A stretch of DNA of 22,678 nucleotides from an uncultured Planctomycetaceae bacterium (GTDB lineage Bacteria > Planctomycetota > Planctomycetia > Planctomycetales > Planctomycetaceae). The notes under the pieces are model-generated. The model was not told the DNA's origin and did no database searches. It saw only the letters and a program-made list of their open reading frames with translations. The stretch spans positions 1 to 22,678 of the forward strand of contig CALFYU010000318.1 in assembly GCA_937952455.1 (NCBI GenBank). The letters are read 5' to 3'. Of the stretch, positions 1 through 8,218 are shown piece by piece (within the stretch, counting starts at the first letter, position 1; each line of letters starts with the position of its first letter). Both the position numbers and the translations under genes were made by a program.

Positions 1-983
1 GACCGCGTGTCCTTTTGCGCTCCAAAGGGGGAACCGCCATTCTGGTTCGAGTTGTACTTGACCGCCATCTCGGTAAACAGCTCCAGATACTGCGGGGTAA
101 ACTCCGAAAGCTGCCGGGCAGCCAACCCGGGCCGCTGCGCCTCGACGCAAGAAAGCAGTTGCGTCGTAAACAATTCCGGAAACAGCACAAAGTCGGAACG
201 ATAGTCGGACGCTGTGTCGAGAAAAAACTCTACTTGCTGCGCGAACTCGTCGAAACCACGGACCTTCCGCATCTGGTACTGCACGACGCAGATCCGCACC
301 GGTTCCGTCGGATGGTTGAAGCGGCGCTTCGGCTCGGGACGATAATCCAAATTCCGCCACTCCAAGAACGTGGCGTAGCCCCTCGATTCCGTATCGGACG
401 GGAAATATTTCGGAATCAAACCCTGGACCGTAAAGCCGTTCGCCAGCTGCGCGGTCAGCACCGGATCGTGCAGCGATTTGTCCGCCACCGCGTCGATATA
501 CTCCCGCGCCGTCATTTCTTCTGCGTTAGCACCGTGACCGGGCCTGCGGCCGGCGATGACGATCCGCTCCAAATTGCGATCGCGGCACATCTTCTTCCGA
601 GCGTCGTACAGCCGCCGCGAGAGTTTCATACCCCGATATTCCGGATCGACCATGATCTCAATTCCGTACAGCGTGTCGCCGCGGGGATTGTGGTTGCGGA
701 TAAAACCGTTGTCGGCCACCGCCTGCCAGTTGTGCCACTCCATGGCCGGATCGTACTCCAGAATCAAGCTGCTGGCCGAAGCAGCCAATTCCCCGTCGCA
801 TTCGATGCACAATTGCCCCTCCGGAAAATGCTTGAGCTGGCTCTCAATCTGCTCGCGGGTCCAGGGTTTCATCCCCGGAAAGCATTTCAACTGCATGGCA
901 ACGAGTGCATCGAAATCGTTGATGCTCAGTTCTCGTAAAACCAGATTCCATTCGTATTCAGTGAGATTGATCGGATCCGTCAT
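1..983 (-). CDS. GNAT acetyltransferase-nitrilase fusion protein (partial, C-terminus off the left edge)
   Basis: An open frame of 327 codons starts at ATG 983-981 and leaves the window without a stop. Residues about 15-200 look like a GNAT N-acetyltransferase; the acetyl-CoA loop is seen as YRGMKLSRRLYDARKKM, with R117-G118-M119. From about residue 240 (VRICVVQYQMRKV) a carbon-nitrogen hydrolase domain begins, and DFVLFPELF carries the expected catalytic Glu of the Glu-Lys-Cys triad at E270; the Lys and Cys lie beyond the edge. This order matches the known fusion family that includes Bacillus YhcX, usually a little over 500 residues. Substrates are not known for most members, but an amidase/acyltransferase role in the cytoplasm is expected. 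An AAGGGA sequence precedes the start at long spacing. It is divergent from the MFS gene across 129 bp. Confidence 0.88.
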   Translation of the reverse strand, partial: MTDPINLTEYEWNLVLRELSINDFDALVAMQLKCFPGMKPWTREQIESQLKHFPEGQLCIECDGELAASASSLILEYDPAMEWHNWQAVADNGFIRNHNPRGDTLYGIEIMVDPEYRGMKLSRRLYDARKKMCRDRNLERIVIAGRRPGHGANAEEMTAREYIDAVADKSLHDPVLTAQLANGFTVQGLIPKYFPSDTESRGYATFLEWRNLDYRPEPKRRFNHPTEPVRICVVQYQMRKVRGFDEFAQQVEFFLDTASDYRSDFVLFPELFTTQLLSCVEAQRPGLAARQLSEFTPQYLELFTEMAVKYNSNQNGGSPFGAQKDTR

Positions 984-1112
984 CGAAGTATGCTTTCATC
1001 CCTTGAGAGTGCGCTGGTCAATTCGAGCGGTCGCCGACCCTATCCTAGTTCCTTAAACGTTCAGCGCGAAGCAATCTTGCATCTCCGACTCGGATTTGAC
1101 AGACTCGCCGCG

Positions 1113-2375
1113 ATGAATTTCCTTGCCACACCGCTTCGACGTCGAATTCTGTTCTCCGCCCTCTATTTGGGCGAAGGCGCGCCAATCGGGTTCCTATGGC
1201 TCGCCTTGCCGACCATGCTTCGCTCAGCCGGCGTGCCGATCGAACGGATCACGTGGCTGACGGCCGTGCTCGTTATCCCTTGGACGTTTAAGTTCGCCTG
1301 GGCGCCGCTGGTCGATGTTCTGCGCTCCCCCCGCTGGACCTTTAGGCATTGGGCGATTGCGGCGCAAGTGGCGATGGGTGCAACGCTCTGCCCCTTGATT
1401 TGGCTGAATCCCACCCGCGATTTCGCCTTGATCATCCCCTGCCTGATCGCCCACGCCTTCGCCGCCGCCACGCAAGATGTGGCCATCGACGCGTTGTGTA
1501 TTGCCGTCACCGATGCGTCGGAACGGGGCCGGCTGAACGGCTGGATGCAGGCCGGCATGCTCGCCGGGCGGGCCGCCATGGGGGGCGGCGCACTGATCCT
1601 GGCAGCCTACGTCGGGGAAAAAGCGGTCGTCCTGCTGCTGGTGGCCATCACCACGTTCTCCGGAGTCTTATTGTTCATGTCGAACATGCCGCACCCGCTC
1701 GCCAATTCACAACCCCAAGGCCAACTGAAAGACCGCATCTCTCAAACAGCGCGGGAATTGTACGCAGCGTTCCGTCAGCGCAATTCGCAAATCGGTCTGC
1801 TCTTCGCACTGATCGGGCCGGCGGCGTTTAAGTCGTTGGAAGTCGTGATCGGCCCTTTTCTCATCGACCGCGGTTACTCCGAAGAAGAGGTCGGCCAATT
1901 CTCGGCCGTCGTCATGATCGGAGCGATGGTGTTCGGTTCGGTGCTCGGCGGGATTCTGGCCGACCGCTTCAGCCGGCGGGCATTTGTGGCCGGTTCGCTG
2001 GCAATGATCGTTGCGCTCATCACGGCACTGGGTCTCTCGGATCTGGCCTACGGCGGGACCCACGGAATGCACTTGCCGATCCTGATCGGCGCCGTCGCCT
2101 TCGGCATCGGCGTGTTCACCGTCGCCGCCTATGCCATGTACATGGACTTTACGACTCCAGCAGTCGCCGCCACTCAATTCAGCGCGTTTATGGGCGCGAC
2201 CAATGGCTGCGAAGCCTGGTCCACCTGGGCCATGGGCCTGATCATCGCTGCACGCGGATATCCGCCCGCCATGTTTGTGATGTGCGGCGCTTCGCTTTTG
2301 GCACTGCCGCTGTTGGCCATCAAGACGCGGCCAAGCGGAATGACCGTCGACGCGATCGAGACGACCGGCATCTGA
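1113..2375 (+). CDS. MFS transporter, AmpG/RhtX-like
   Basis: A 420-residue polytopic inner-membrane protein with about 12 hydrophobic segments. The start region (YLGEGAPIGFLWLALPTML, then TFKFAWAPLVD) resembles AmpG muropeptide permeases and RhtX/FptX siderophore transporters, and the second half carries an MFS loop motif, GGILADRFSRR. The reading frame is open back to an ATG at 990, but the first 41 residues of that form are polar and unlike an MFS N-terminus, and that start would crowd the divergent gene at 983. ATG 1113 (MNFLATPLRRR) is therefore preferred; no strong Shine-Dalgarno site supports either. The substrate cannot be told from sequence. No peptidoglycan-recycling genes lie next to it, so an AmpG function is not implied. 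Confidence 0.85.
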   Translation: MNFLATPLRRRILFSALYLGEGAPIGFLWLALPTMLRSAGVPIERITWLTAVLVIPWTFKFAWAPLVDVLRSPRWTFRHWAIAAQVAMGATLCPLIWLNPTRDFALIIPCLIAHAFAAATQDVAIDALCIAVTDASERGRLNGWMQAGMLAGRAAMGGGALILAAYVGEKAVVLLLVAITTFSGVLLFMSNMPHPLANSQPQGQLKDRISQTARELYAAFRQRNSQIGLLFALIGPAAFKSLEVVIGPFLIDRGYSEEEVGQFSAVVMIGAMVFGSVLGGILADRFSRRAFVAGSLAMIVALITALGLSDLAYGGTHGMHLPILIGAVAFGIGVFTVAAYAMYMDFTTPAVAATQFSAFMGATNGCEAWSTWAMGLIIAARGYPPAMFVMCGASLLALPLLAIKTRPSGMTVDAIETTGI

Positions 2376-2607
2376 GCGTCCGCAACTGCGATGGGACAAC
2401 TGCGGTCCGCGCTGCCTGTGAATCAATAAAGGAGCCAGCGTTTCCTGTCCCCCCAAAAAAATCCGCGCCCAAAATTGTGGCAATCGGAAGCGTCACCCGT
2501 TAGCATGTTGCTTATTGATCGGGCTAAACGGGGCAAACTACGGCCAAGTCACCAACGGACCGAGCGGCCGGCGCCGCCCCTACGCGTTTTTCAAAGACCG
2601 CTTCATT

Positions 2608-2614
2608 GGGGGAG
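2608..2614 (+). promoter_or_regulatory. Ribosome binding site of the arylsulfatase gene
   Basis: GGGGGAG ends six bases before ATG 2621. It decides the start in favour of 2621 over an in-frame start at 2606, which would place this site inside the coding region. Confidence 0.75.
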
Positions 2615-2620
2615 AGCACC

Positions 2621-5230
2621 ATGAACCGCACATGGAATCGTCAAAGGAAATTGGCACTTCTAACATCGGCGGCCGCTGTGGCCGCCATTTTTGGCATATC
2701 GGCGTTCGCGGAATCCAAACGCGCCGCACAGGTCATCACCGGCACCGATGGCTCACCCGCGGCGACCACGACCATCCCCGGGAACCAACTCCCCCCACCC
2801 GCCCCCAAATTCGGCGGAGTCATCAAGGACAATGCACTGCAGTCCAAGGCCTGGTGGCCGCCCCGCGTCGTGCCGCCCAAGGACGCGCCCAATATCCTGC
2901 TCATCATGACGGACGACGCCGGCTTCGGCGTCCCCAGCACGTTCGGCGGCGTGATTCCTACCCCCACCATGGACCGCATCGCCAAGTCGGGACTGCGGTA
3001 CAATCGCGTCTTCTCCACGGCTCTGTGTTCCCCGACGCGCGCCGCCCTGATCACCGGCCGCAACCACCACTCCGTCGGCTTTGGCGTCATCGCCGAACAG
3101 GCGACCGGTTTTCCCGGCTACGACAGCATCATCCCCCAGACAAAGGCCACAATCGGCCGCATCTTGCGCGACAACGGCTATGCCACGTCTTGGTTTGGGA
3201 AGGATCACAACACGCCGACCTACGAAGCCAGCCAAGTCGGTCCCTTCACGCAATGGCCGACAGGTCTGGGTTTTGATTACTTCTACGGATTTGTCGGCGG
3301 CGATGCCAACCAGTGGGGACCGAACCTGTTCCGCAACACAACACAGATTTATCCGTGGAAAGGCCATGAGGGCACGCTGAAGATGGATCGCTCGGATCCC
3401 AATGCGGAAATCTGGCCGGTCACAGGAAAAGAGAGCGACTGGAATCTGATCACCGCCATGGCCGACGACGCCATCGACTGGATGACCCGCATCCATCAAA
3501 GCGACCCCAGCCAGCCGATCTTCATGCATTACGTCCCCGGCTGCTCGCACGCTCCCCACCATCCCACGAAGGAATGGGTGGACAAGATCGAAGCGATGCA
3601 CCTGTTCGACGACGGCTACGAAAAGTTGCGCGAACGTATCTTCGCAAACCAACAGCGGCTCGGCGTGATCCCCCAGGACCTCGAGCTCACCCCCTGGCCT
3701 AAGGAATTTTTGAAGCCGTGGGACGAACTCACCCCCGAGGCGAAAAAGCTTTTCATCCGCCAAGCAAACGTGTTTGCCGCCTACGTGGCATACAACGACC
3801 ACGAAATGGGCCGCGTGATCCAGGCCTTCGAGGACCTGGGCAAGCTCGACAACACGATCGTTATCTACCAGAACGGCGACAACGGCACCAGCGCCGAAGG
3901 CGGACCGGAAGGTACCTTCAGTGAAGTCGCCTTCTTCAACGCGGTTGCGCCGCCCGTGGATGTACAGATGAAGTTCTACGAAGCCTGGGGGACCGAATTT
4001 GCGTACAACCACATGTCCGCCGGCTGGTCCTGGGCCTTCGACACACCATTTGACTGGTTCAAGCAAAACGCCTCGCGGCTCGGCGGCACCAACCAAAACA
4101 TGGTGATCTCCTGGCCCAAGGGCATCAAAGACGCCGGGGGCCTGCGTGAACAGTTCGTCCACGTGATCGATTACGTCCCCACGCTGCTGGAGGTGACCGG
4201 CATTGCGGCCCCGGAGTACGTCGACGGGATCAAGCAAGAACCGATCGAAGGCACCAGCTTCGCCTACACGTTTGACAAGAAAAATGCCAAGGCGCCGTCC
4301 CGTCACAAGACGCAATATTTTGAAATGATGGGCCAATATGCGCTCTATCACGACGGCTGGTTCATGAGCACCAAAGTCAATCGCGCGCCCTGGCAGGCGT
4401 TCGACGCGGCCAATCCTGATCCTCTCAACAACCAAGTGTTCCAGCTCTACGACCTCAATACCGACTGGAACCAAACCAACGACATCGCCGCACAGCACCC
4501 CGATAAGGTCAAAGAACTGCGGGCAATGTTTCTCGAAGAGGCCAAGAAATACCAAGTGCTGCCGCTCAACGCTTCTGTCGGAGCGCGGGTCGCCGCCGAG
4601 CGCCCCAGCCTCACAGCCGGCCGCAACGAACTGGTCTATACGCGTCCCATGACCGGACTCCCACAGGGCGACGCGCCGTACCTGCTCGATACCTCCTACA
4701 CGATCACCGCCGACATCACCGTGCCAGAAGGCGGCGCCGAGGGAATGATCGTCACCTCCGGTGGGCGGTTTGCCGGTTTCGGTTTTTACCTGCTCAAAGG
4801 CAAGCCCGTGTTTCTTTGGAACCTGCTGGACCTGCAACGTCCCAAATGGGAAGGCCCAGAGGCTCTCAAGCCTGGCCGGCATATTCTGGAGTTCGACTTC
4901 AAATACGACGGCAGCGGCGTAGGCACGATGGCCTACAACAGCTTCTCCGGCATCGGCAAGGGGGGAACGGGCACGCTCAAAGTCGACGGCCAGGTGGTCG
5001 CCACGAAGAAAATGGAGAAGACGATCCCCATCATCCTGCAATGGGACGAAAGCTTCGACATCGGCTCGGACACGATCACGGGTGTGAACGACGCTGACTA
5101 CACGCCGCCGTTCCCGCTCACCGCGAAGTTCAACAAGTTGACCATCACGATCGACCGGCCGCAGTTGTCTCCGGAAGAAATCAAGAAACTGGAAGAGGGC
5201 CTCAAAAAGCTCGAAGCCGGTCGCGAATAG
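2621..5230 (+). CDS. Exported arylsulfatase (type I sulfatase, large form)
   Basis: An 869-residue formylglycine-dependent sulfatase that should hydrolyse sulfate esters outside the cytoplasm. The N-terminus (basic residues, then LALLTSAAAVAAIFGISAFA) is a signal peptide. Active-site residues are all visible: metal-binding D98-D99 (TDDAGFG), C136 in CSPTR as the residue to be converted to formylglycine, K194 and H196 in WFGKDH, H310 and H313 in SHAPHH, and D420-N421 in NGDNG. The catalytic domain ends near residue 640. About 230 more residues follow, which read as a beta-rich domain (SYTITADITVPEGG, then TLKVDGQVV) ending in a short charged helix (EEIKKLEEGLKKLE). The domain plan resembles the large arylsulfatases of sulfatase family S1, perhaps subfamily S1_4. 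It is monocistronic and followed by a strong terminator; no formylglycine-generating enzyme is in the window. Confidence 0.93.
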   Translation: MNRTWNRQRKLALLTSAAAVAAIFGISAFAESKRAAQVITGTDGSPAATTTIPGNQLPPPAPKFGGVIKDNALQSKAWWPPRVVPPKDAPNILLIMTDDAGFGVPSTFGGVIPTPTMDRIAKSGLRYNRVFSTALCSPTRAALITGRNHHSVGFGVIAEQATGFPGYDSIIPQTKATIGRILRDNGYATSWFGKDHNTPTYEASQVGPFTQWPTGLGFDYFYGFVGGDANQWGPNLFRNTTQIYPWKGHEGTLKMDRSDPNAEIWPVTGKESDWNLITAMADDAIDWMTRIHQSDPSQPIFMHYVPGCSHAPHHPTKEWVDKIEAMHLFDDGYEKLRERIFANQQRLGVIPQDLELTPWPKEFLKPWDELTPEAKKLFIRQANVFAAYVAYNDHEMGRVIQAFEDLGKLDNTIVIYQNGDNGTSAEGGPEGTFSEVAFFNAVAPPVDVQMKFYEAWGTEFAYNHMSAGWSWAFDTPFDWFKQNASRLGGTNQNMVISWPKGIKDAGGLREQFVHVIDYVPTLLEVTGIAAPEYVDGIKQEPIEGTSFAYTFDKKNAKAPSRHKTQYFEMMGQYALYHDGWFMSTKVNRAPWQAFDAANPDPLNNQVFQLYDLNTDWNQTNDIAAQHPDKVKELRAMFLEEAKKYQVLPLNASVGARVAAERPSLTAGRNELVYTRPMTGLPQGDAPYLLDTSYTITADITVPEGGAEGMIVTSGGRFAGFGFYLLKGKPVFLWNLLDLQRPKWEGPEALKPGRHILEFDFKYDGSGVGTMAYNSFSGIGKGGTGTLKVDGQVVATKKMEKTIPIILQWDESFDIGSDTITGVNDADYTPPFPLTAKFNKLTITIDRPQLSPEEIKKLEEGLKKLEAGRE

Positions 5231-5256
5231 ACGTCCGCATTTATTGCCGAAGAAAC

Positions 5257-5291
5257 GGGCCGCTCCCAATCGGGAGCGGCCCATTGTTTTT
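5257..5291 (+). terminator. Intrinsic terminator after the arylsulfatase gene
   Basis: A perfect 11-bp inverted repeat (GGGCCGCTCCC at 5257-5267 and its complement at 5272-5282) with a 4-base loop is followed by a T-rich stretch at 5284-5290. It lies 27 bp after the sulfatase stop. The other side has only a short A-run, so it should be weaker for the convergent gene ending at 5364. Confidence 0.85.
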
Positions 5292-5312
5292 CCAGAAACA
5301 TTCGCACCACAG

Positions 5313-5340
5313 GTGCCACTGCCCGCTTGCGCAGCAGTGC
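5313..5340 (+). repeat. Dispersed hairpin repeat, copy 1 (GTGCCACTG family)
   Basis: GTGCCACTG, an imperfect arm, loop CTTGC, then CAGCAGTGC. It is one of six copies of a small palindromic element found only between genes in this window (see 15201, 18474, 19392, 20464 and 20538). The outer five stem pairs are kept and the inner ones are broken. It sits between two convergent genes. Confidence 0.7.
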
Positions 5341-5363
5341 GGTGTCACACCATATTCAGCGCG

Positions 5364-7370
5364 CTACTTGCCCGCGGCGAGTGCCTTGTTGAGTTGCGTG
5401 CCGACGAGGTGCTCGAAAATCTGCACCTGCTGCTGAACGAGCTCTTCCTCCGGAGCATTTTCATCCAACGGCCAGGGAAGGGAGAGCGCTCGAGCGGATT
5501 CAAAAAACAATTGCATGCCGGCTTCTTCTTCGAGCGCGTCATCGTTAAACGTCACCTTGCCGTCGCGGCCGATGATGACGAGCCCGGTATGCGCTCCGCC
5601 GAGATAGGCGCGTGAGGTGGCACCCGCACCGAATTCCGCCGCCTCGTCAACGCCCGCCAATGTGTTGTAGCCACGCGCTTTATGGAACGCGTGAACCTGT
5701 GCCATGTCGGTATCAGCCGTGAAGATCTCGACAAATACAGCTCCTTGGGCCGAATACTGCGCCTGCAACCGTTTCATGACGGCGATGGCAGCTTTGTTCT
5801 CCGTAATCTCATTCAGATCGCCCGGACTTTCGGAGAATATCAGCACCACGACTTTGTCCCCAAAGTTCTCCTGTCCGTGCGACTTGCCGTCCGTCCAAGA
5901 CGCGACCTTCAGCGGCGGCGCAGCTTGCCCCGGATAGATCGGCTCCGGCGGCGGCGGTAACGGCTCCGCGTCTCCCGCGCGATACATCTTTTGATCAACC
6001 GCGTTGGCATAAAGTGTCCCGGTAGGGAACTCCAGTGCCAACGTCGCCTCGTCGACCGCCTTGTGAGGAATGATCTTTGTGATTTGCCACACCGTCGTCA
6101 CGCCGGGAACCATCGGCGGAGCCGGCGCCTCCTGGGAAGATTTTCCGGCGGCCAGTTCCTGGCGCTGCTTCTCAATCGCCATTTCGTCGGGAATAAAATC
6201 TCGGCGGCGGATCTTTGTGGGATAAAAGTTCCCGCCCCCCTGTTTGACATCCAGCAATTGCAGGTCGCGATGTAGATTCGCCGCCTCCTTGTCGTTCGCG
6301 TCGACATACCGCCATTCAATCCGCAGCGGCAGACAGCCCCGCGCCGGATCGATCCAGGCCCGCACATGTTCTCTCACTCCGATTTGCCGCGGGTTTTCCA
6401 GTATTCCTTCCACCAGGTACATCGTCCGTTTCCGCACCGCGACACGTTTCACGACTTTGAGCTGCGCCGGATCGGCCGCCATGAATTGGTCCAACTCGTG
6501 CCAATCCCAACTGTGCGTCCAGTCCCCGCGCACGAAACCCAACGGGGCAAAAGACGTCATCGAAAAACAATTGTTGAGTGCGGTGCAAACCCGCCCGCCG
6601 GCAGCCGTTCCAAACCAGCACCGCAGCGGCGGATTGTTGGCCTGCGACCAGGACGCGAGCGCAATTTTTTCGAAATGTTTCGGCAGATTCTCGGTACTCA
6701 CTTCCGCGGGGAACAACGTCTCTTCCTGCGTAGGATCGTGCGGCCGCCGCACGTGAAATGCTTTGCCGTCGGTCCATAAAAACTGGCGCTCGGTGACTCG
6801 TTCGCTCAGCCGCTTTTTGACCACCTCCGGCTGAAGCACTTGATCGTAATACTTAATCTGTTCGGCGGCATCTCGCATCAACACCGCGAAGTATTCCTCG
6901 CTGACGTCCTGACCGTTGAATTTGACGTCGGACCGCTTCATCTTGGCGAGCACCTGCTTCTCCCGCAGACGATGCCGATCGGCGTTAATCGCCGCCTCGT
7001 GTTCGGACCTCAGCACGCTGTACTCCAGCCCCAACGGAAACAACTCGGCAAGATTCTTGCGATAGGCCGCCTGCAACTGCTGCACCGACGGCAGGGCAGG
7101 GCGTTTGGCCGGAGCACGGGAGCGTTGGGCAGCTCGTTTGGGGGCCTCTTTCGCCGTCCGCTTGGCCGGCTGTTGCGTGGCCCGCTTGGGTGCCGGCTGG
7201 GCGGCCGGTTTGGACGGTTTTGCAGCAGCCGCTTTGGGCGTCGGTTTGGCCGCCGGCTTTTCATCCGCTGCACGGACCCCGAAATCGCCGATTGCAACAC
7301 TCATCCCACAAATCGCGGCACAAACAGCAGCGATCAAACGGCAGGCCGGGCGCAGTTTGCCGACGGACAT
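5364..7370 (-). CDS. Exported protein with Lys/Ala/Pro-rich linker and cysteine-free thioredoxin-like C-terminal domain
   Basis: A 668-residue protein. The signal peptide is clear (CRLIAAVCAAICGMSVAIG, ending near AAD-EKP). Residues about 37-95 are a low-complexity linker of Lys, Ala, Pro and Gln. A middle region of about 380 residues contains no motif I recognise; it has features of a beta-rich substrate- or lipid-carrying fold (conserved-looking W-D-W and R-I-E-W-R-Y segments). The last 190 residues read as a thioredoxin/AhpC-like domain (APPLKVASWTDG, then KVVVLIFSESPGD), but the place of the usual Cys pair is FSESPGD (residues 512-518), so no redox activity is expected there. The start at 7370 is chosen because GGAGGA lies seven bases upstream and the signal peptide follows at once. 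Function unknown; cell-surface or periplasmic location inferred. Confidence 0.82.
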   Translation of the reverse strand: MSVGKLRPACRLIAAVCAAICGMSVAIGDFGVRAADEKPAAKPTPKAAAAKPSKPAAQPAPKRATQQPAKRTAKEAPKRAAQRSRAPAKRPALPSVQQLQAAYRKNLAELFPLGLEYSVLRSEHEAAINADRHRLREKQVLAKMKRSDVKFNGQDVSEEYFAVLMRDAAEQIKYYDQVLQPEVVKKRLSERVTERQFLWTDGKAFHVRRPHDPTQEETLFPAEVSTENLPKHFEKIALASWSQANNPPLRCWFGTAAGGRVCTALNNCFSMTSFAPLGFVRGDWTHSWDWHELDQFMAADPAQLKVVKRVAVRKRTMYLVEGILENPRQIGVREHVRAWIDPARGCLPLRIEWRYVDANDKEAANLHRDLQLLDVKQGGGNFYPTKIRRRDFIPDEMAIEKQRQELAAGKSSQEAPAPPMVPGVTTVWQITKIIPHKAVDEATLALEFPTGTLYANAVDQKMYRAGDAEPLPPPPEPIYPGQAAPPLKVASWTDGKSHGQENFGDKVVVLIFSESPGDLNEITENKAAIAVMKRLQAQYSAQGAVFVEIFTADTDMAQVHAFHKARGYNTLAGVDEAAEFGAGATSRAYLGGAHTGLVIIGRDGKVTFNDDALEEEAGMQLFFESARALSLPWPLDENAPEEELVQQQVQIFEHLVGTQLNKALAAGK

Positions 7371-7710
7371 CGAGGTCTCCTCCATGAGTAGTGATCCGAG
7401 CATGGGTTCTGCGGCGGCGTATTCGGCCCGTCTGCCGCAAACCCGCTCCGCAATCGAGGAGGTCTTTTAGCGAAATCGAGACGGACTGGCTAGGTGAGAT
7501 TGGGTGTTCACCCTAGGTGCCCACGCCGGCAGAAATCCCGGCCGTCTATCTCAAATCAGCTCCCATCGTTCCAGCAGATCAGCTAGCAGCCGCACCGGCT
7601 GGGGGTTAACAAACGCCGGTTTCGATTGATACAGTGACCAATGGCACCGAAGACAAATCTGCCCCGCAACCCATCCCACACGACGCTCATCCCATTCACA
7701 GGAGTTGCTC
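7371..7710. other. Gap between divergent genes
   Basis: This 340-bp stretch separates the minus-strand secreted protein from the plus-strand small membrane protein and should hold both promoters. No convincing -35/-10 pair was picked out. A short inverted repeat, GGGTG-TTC-CACCC-like, lies near 7501-7513. A possible minus-strand reading frame (7551-7709) is discussed among the rejected items. Confidence 0.5.
7378..7383 (-). promoter_or_regulatory. Ribosome binding site deciding the start at 7370
   Basis: GGAGGA on the minus strand, seven bases before ATG 7370. The frame is open further upstream to 7403, but that start would put this site inside the gene and delay the signal peptide. Confidence 0.75.
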
Positions 7711-7875
7711 ATGCGCTTTCCTGAAGTACCAGCGATGTTCCTACCCGGACCCATGGAACTGTTGGTGATCGCGGCGATATTCCTACTTCTTGTGGGCATT
7801 CCCCTATTGATCGTTGTGCTCGTGCTCTATTTGGTGAAGAGTTCCAACTCGCACCACGACCGTGATCAACCGTAG
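7711..7875 (+). CDS. Small single-pass membrane protein (54 aa)
   Basis: ATG 7711 follows AGGAG at 7700-7704 with six bases between, a very good ribosome binding site. The product starts MRFPEVPAMFLPGPMELLVI and continues as one hydrophobic helix of about 27 residues (ELLVI to VLYLV), then a short polar, His/Asp-rich tail (KSSNSHHDRDQP). The segment GPMELLVIAAIFLLLVGIP recalls the start of TatA/TatE proteins (a G-P-x-E-L-L-x-I block before the helix), but the amphipathic helix that defines TatA is missing. The stop codon abuts the inverted repeat at 7875. Function unknown. A second small membrane protein of similar plan lies at 8219. Confidence 0.68.
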   Translation: MRFPEVPAMFLPGPMELLVIAAIFLLLVGIPLLIVVLVLYLVKSSNSHHDRDQP

Positions 7876-7963
7876 GGTCCGCTGTGCGGACCGTCCACAG
7901 AGTGCTGCCGTTGAGACCGTGACATCGTTAACGTCATAAGAAAACGGTCCGCACAGCGGACCC
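7875..7963. repeat. Perfect 20-bp inverted repeat, each arm itself palindromic
   Basis: The sequence at 7875-7894 (GGGTCCGC TGT GCGGACC GT) is repeated exactly in inverse orientation at 7944-7963. Each arm can also fold on itself (GGTCCGC against GCGGACC, loop of three). The 49 bp between them carry a smaller ACG-rich palindrome near 7930 (GTTAAC). The pattern suggests a small non-coding mobile or protein-binding element. Confidence 0.8.
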
Positions 7964-8218
7964 AACGTGTGAGTGAACGGCCCGAATATCGATACCATTG
8001 CCGGATGACTAGGCATCGCCGTATTTGTCGATTGCACGAACACTAGCGGACGAGCCGCCAGTACCACCCTGATGTTGAGCATTTTCTGGTTATTGAATGG
8101 GCCGCTTAGCGGTTATTGAAAGGTCGGCTTAGCGTGAAGCCCAGCGGGGTTATCGCGATCTGACGGCCGTCATTTGGTTGTACTGGCTCGACATTCACGC
8201 CATCAAAGGGAGCTGCCG
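7876..8218. other. Repeat-rich gap between two small membrane protein genes
   Basis: This 343-bp stretch holds the inverted repeat at 7875-7963 and the imperfect tandem repeat at 8088-8133. Reading frames across it are broken or run through the palindromes, so no gene is called. The second small gene begins at its right end. Confidence 0.5.
8088..8133. repeat. Imperfect tandem duplication, 2 x 23 bp
   Basis: GGTTATTGAA plus 13 bases (8088-8110) is directly followed by a second copy (8111-8133) with 20 of 23 bases identical. Both end in CTTAGC. It lies about 85 bp before the small gene at 8219 and could be a tandem operator or a chance duplication. Confidence 0.65.

Noticed and set aside
15..938. 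Plus-strand open frame of 307 codons
   Set aside because: It lies opposite the GNAT-nitrilase gene, whose translation shows clear family motifs; the plus-strand product is Arg/His-rich without any motif.
1113..2375. MFS gene named as ampG
   Set aside because: Resemblance is shared with RhtX/FptX-type transporters and there are no peptidoglycan-recycling neighbours, so a symbol is not justified.
2753..5284. Minus-strand open frame of 843 codons opposite the arylsulfatase
   Set aside because: Its product has a composition typical of antisense frames in GC-rich DNA (Val, Arg, Gly, His-rich) and no domain; the plus-strand sulfatase explains the region fully.
7551..7709. Possible 53-residue minus-strand protein with a C-x-x-C pair (QICLRCHW ... 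LADLLERW)
   Set aside because: It looks slightly protein-like but overlaps the ribosome binding site of the better-supported plus-strand small gene, and its own start has none. Conservation would be needed to revive it.
7804..8082. Minus-strand open frame of 92 codons
   Set aside because: It runs through both arms of the 20-bp inverted repeat and opposite the small gene; no ribosome binding site.
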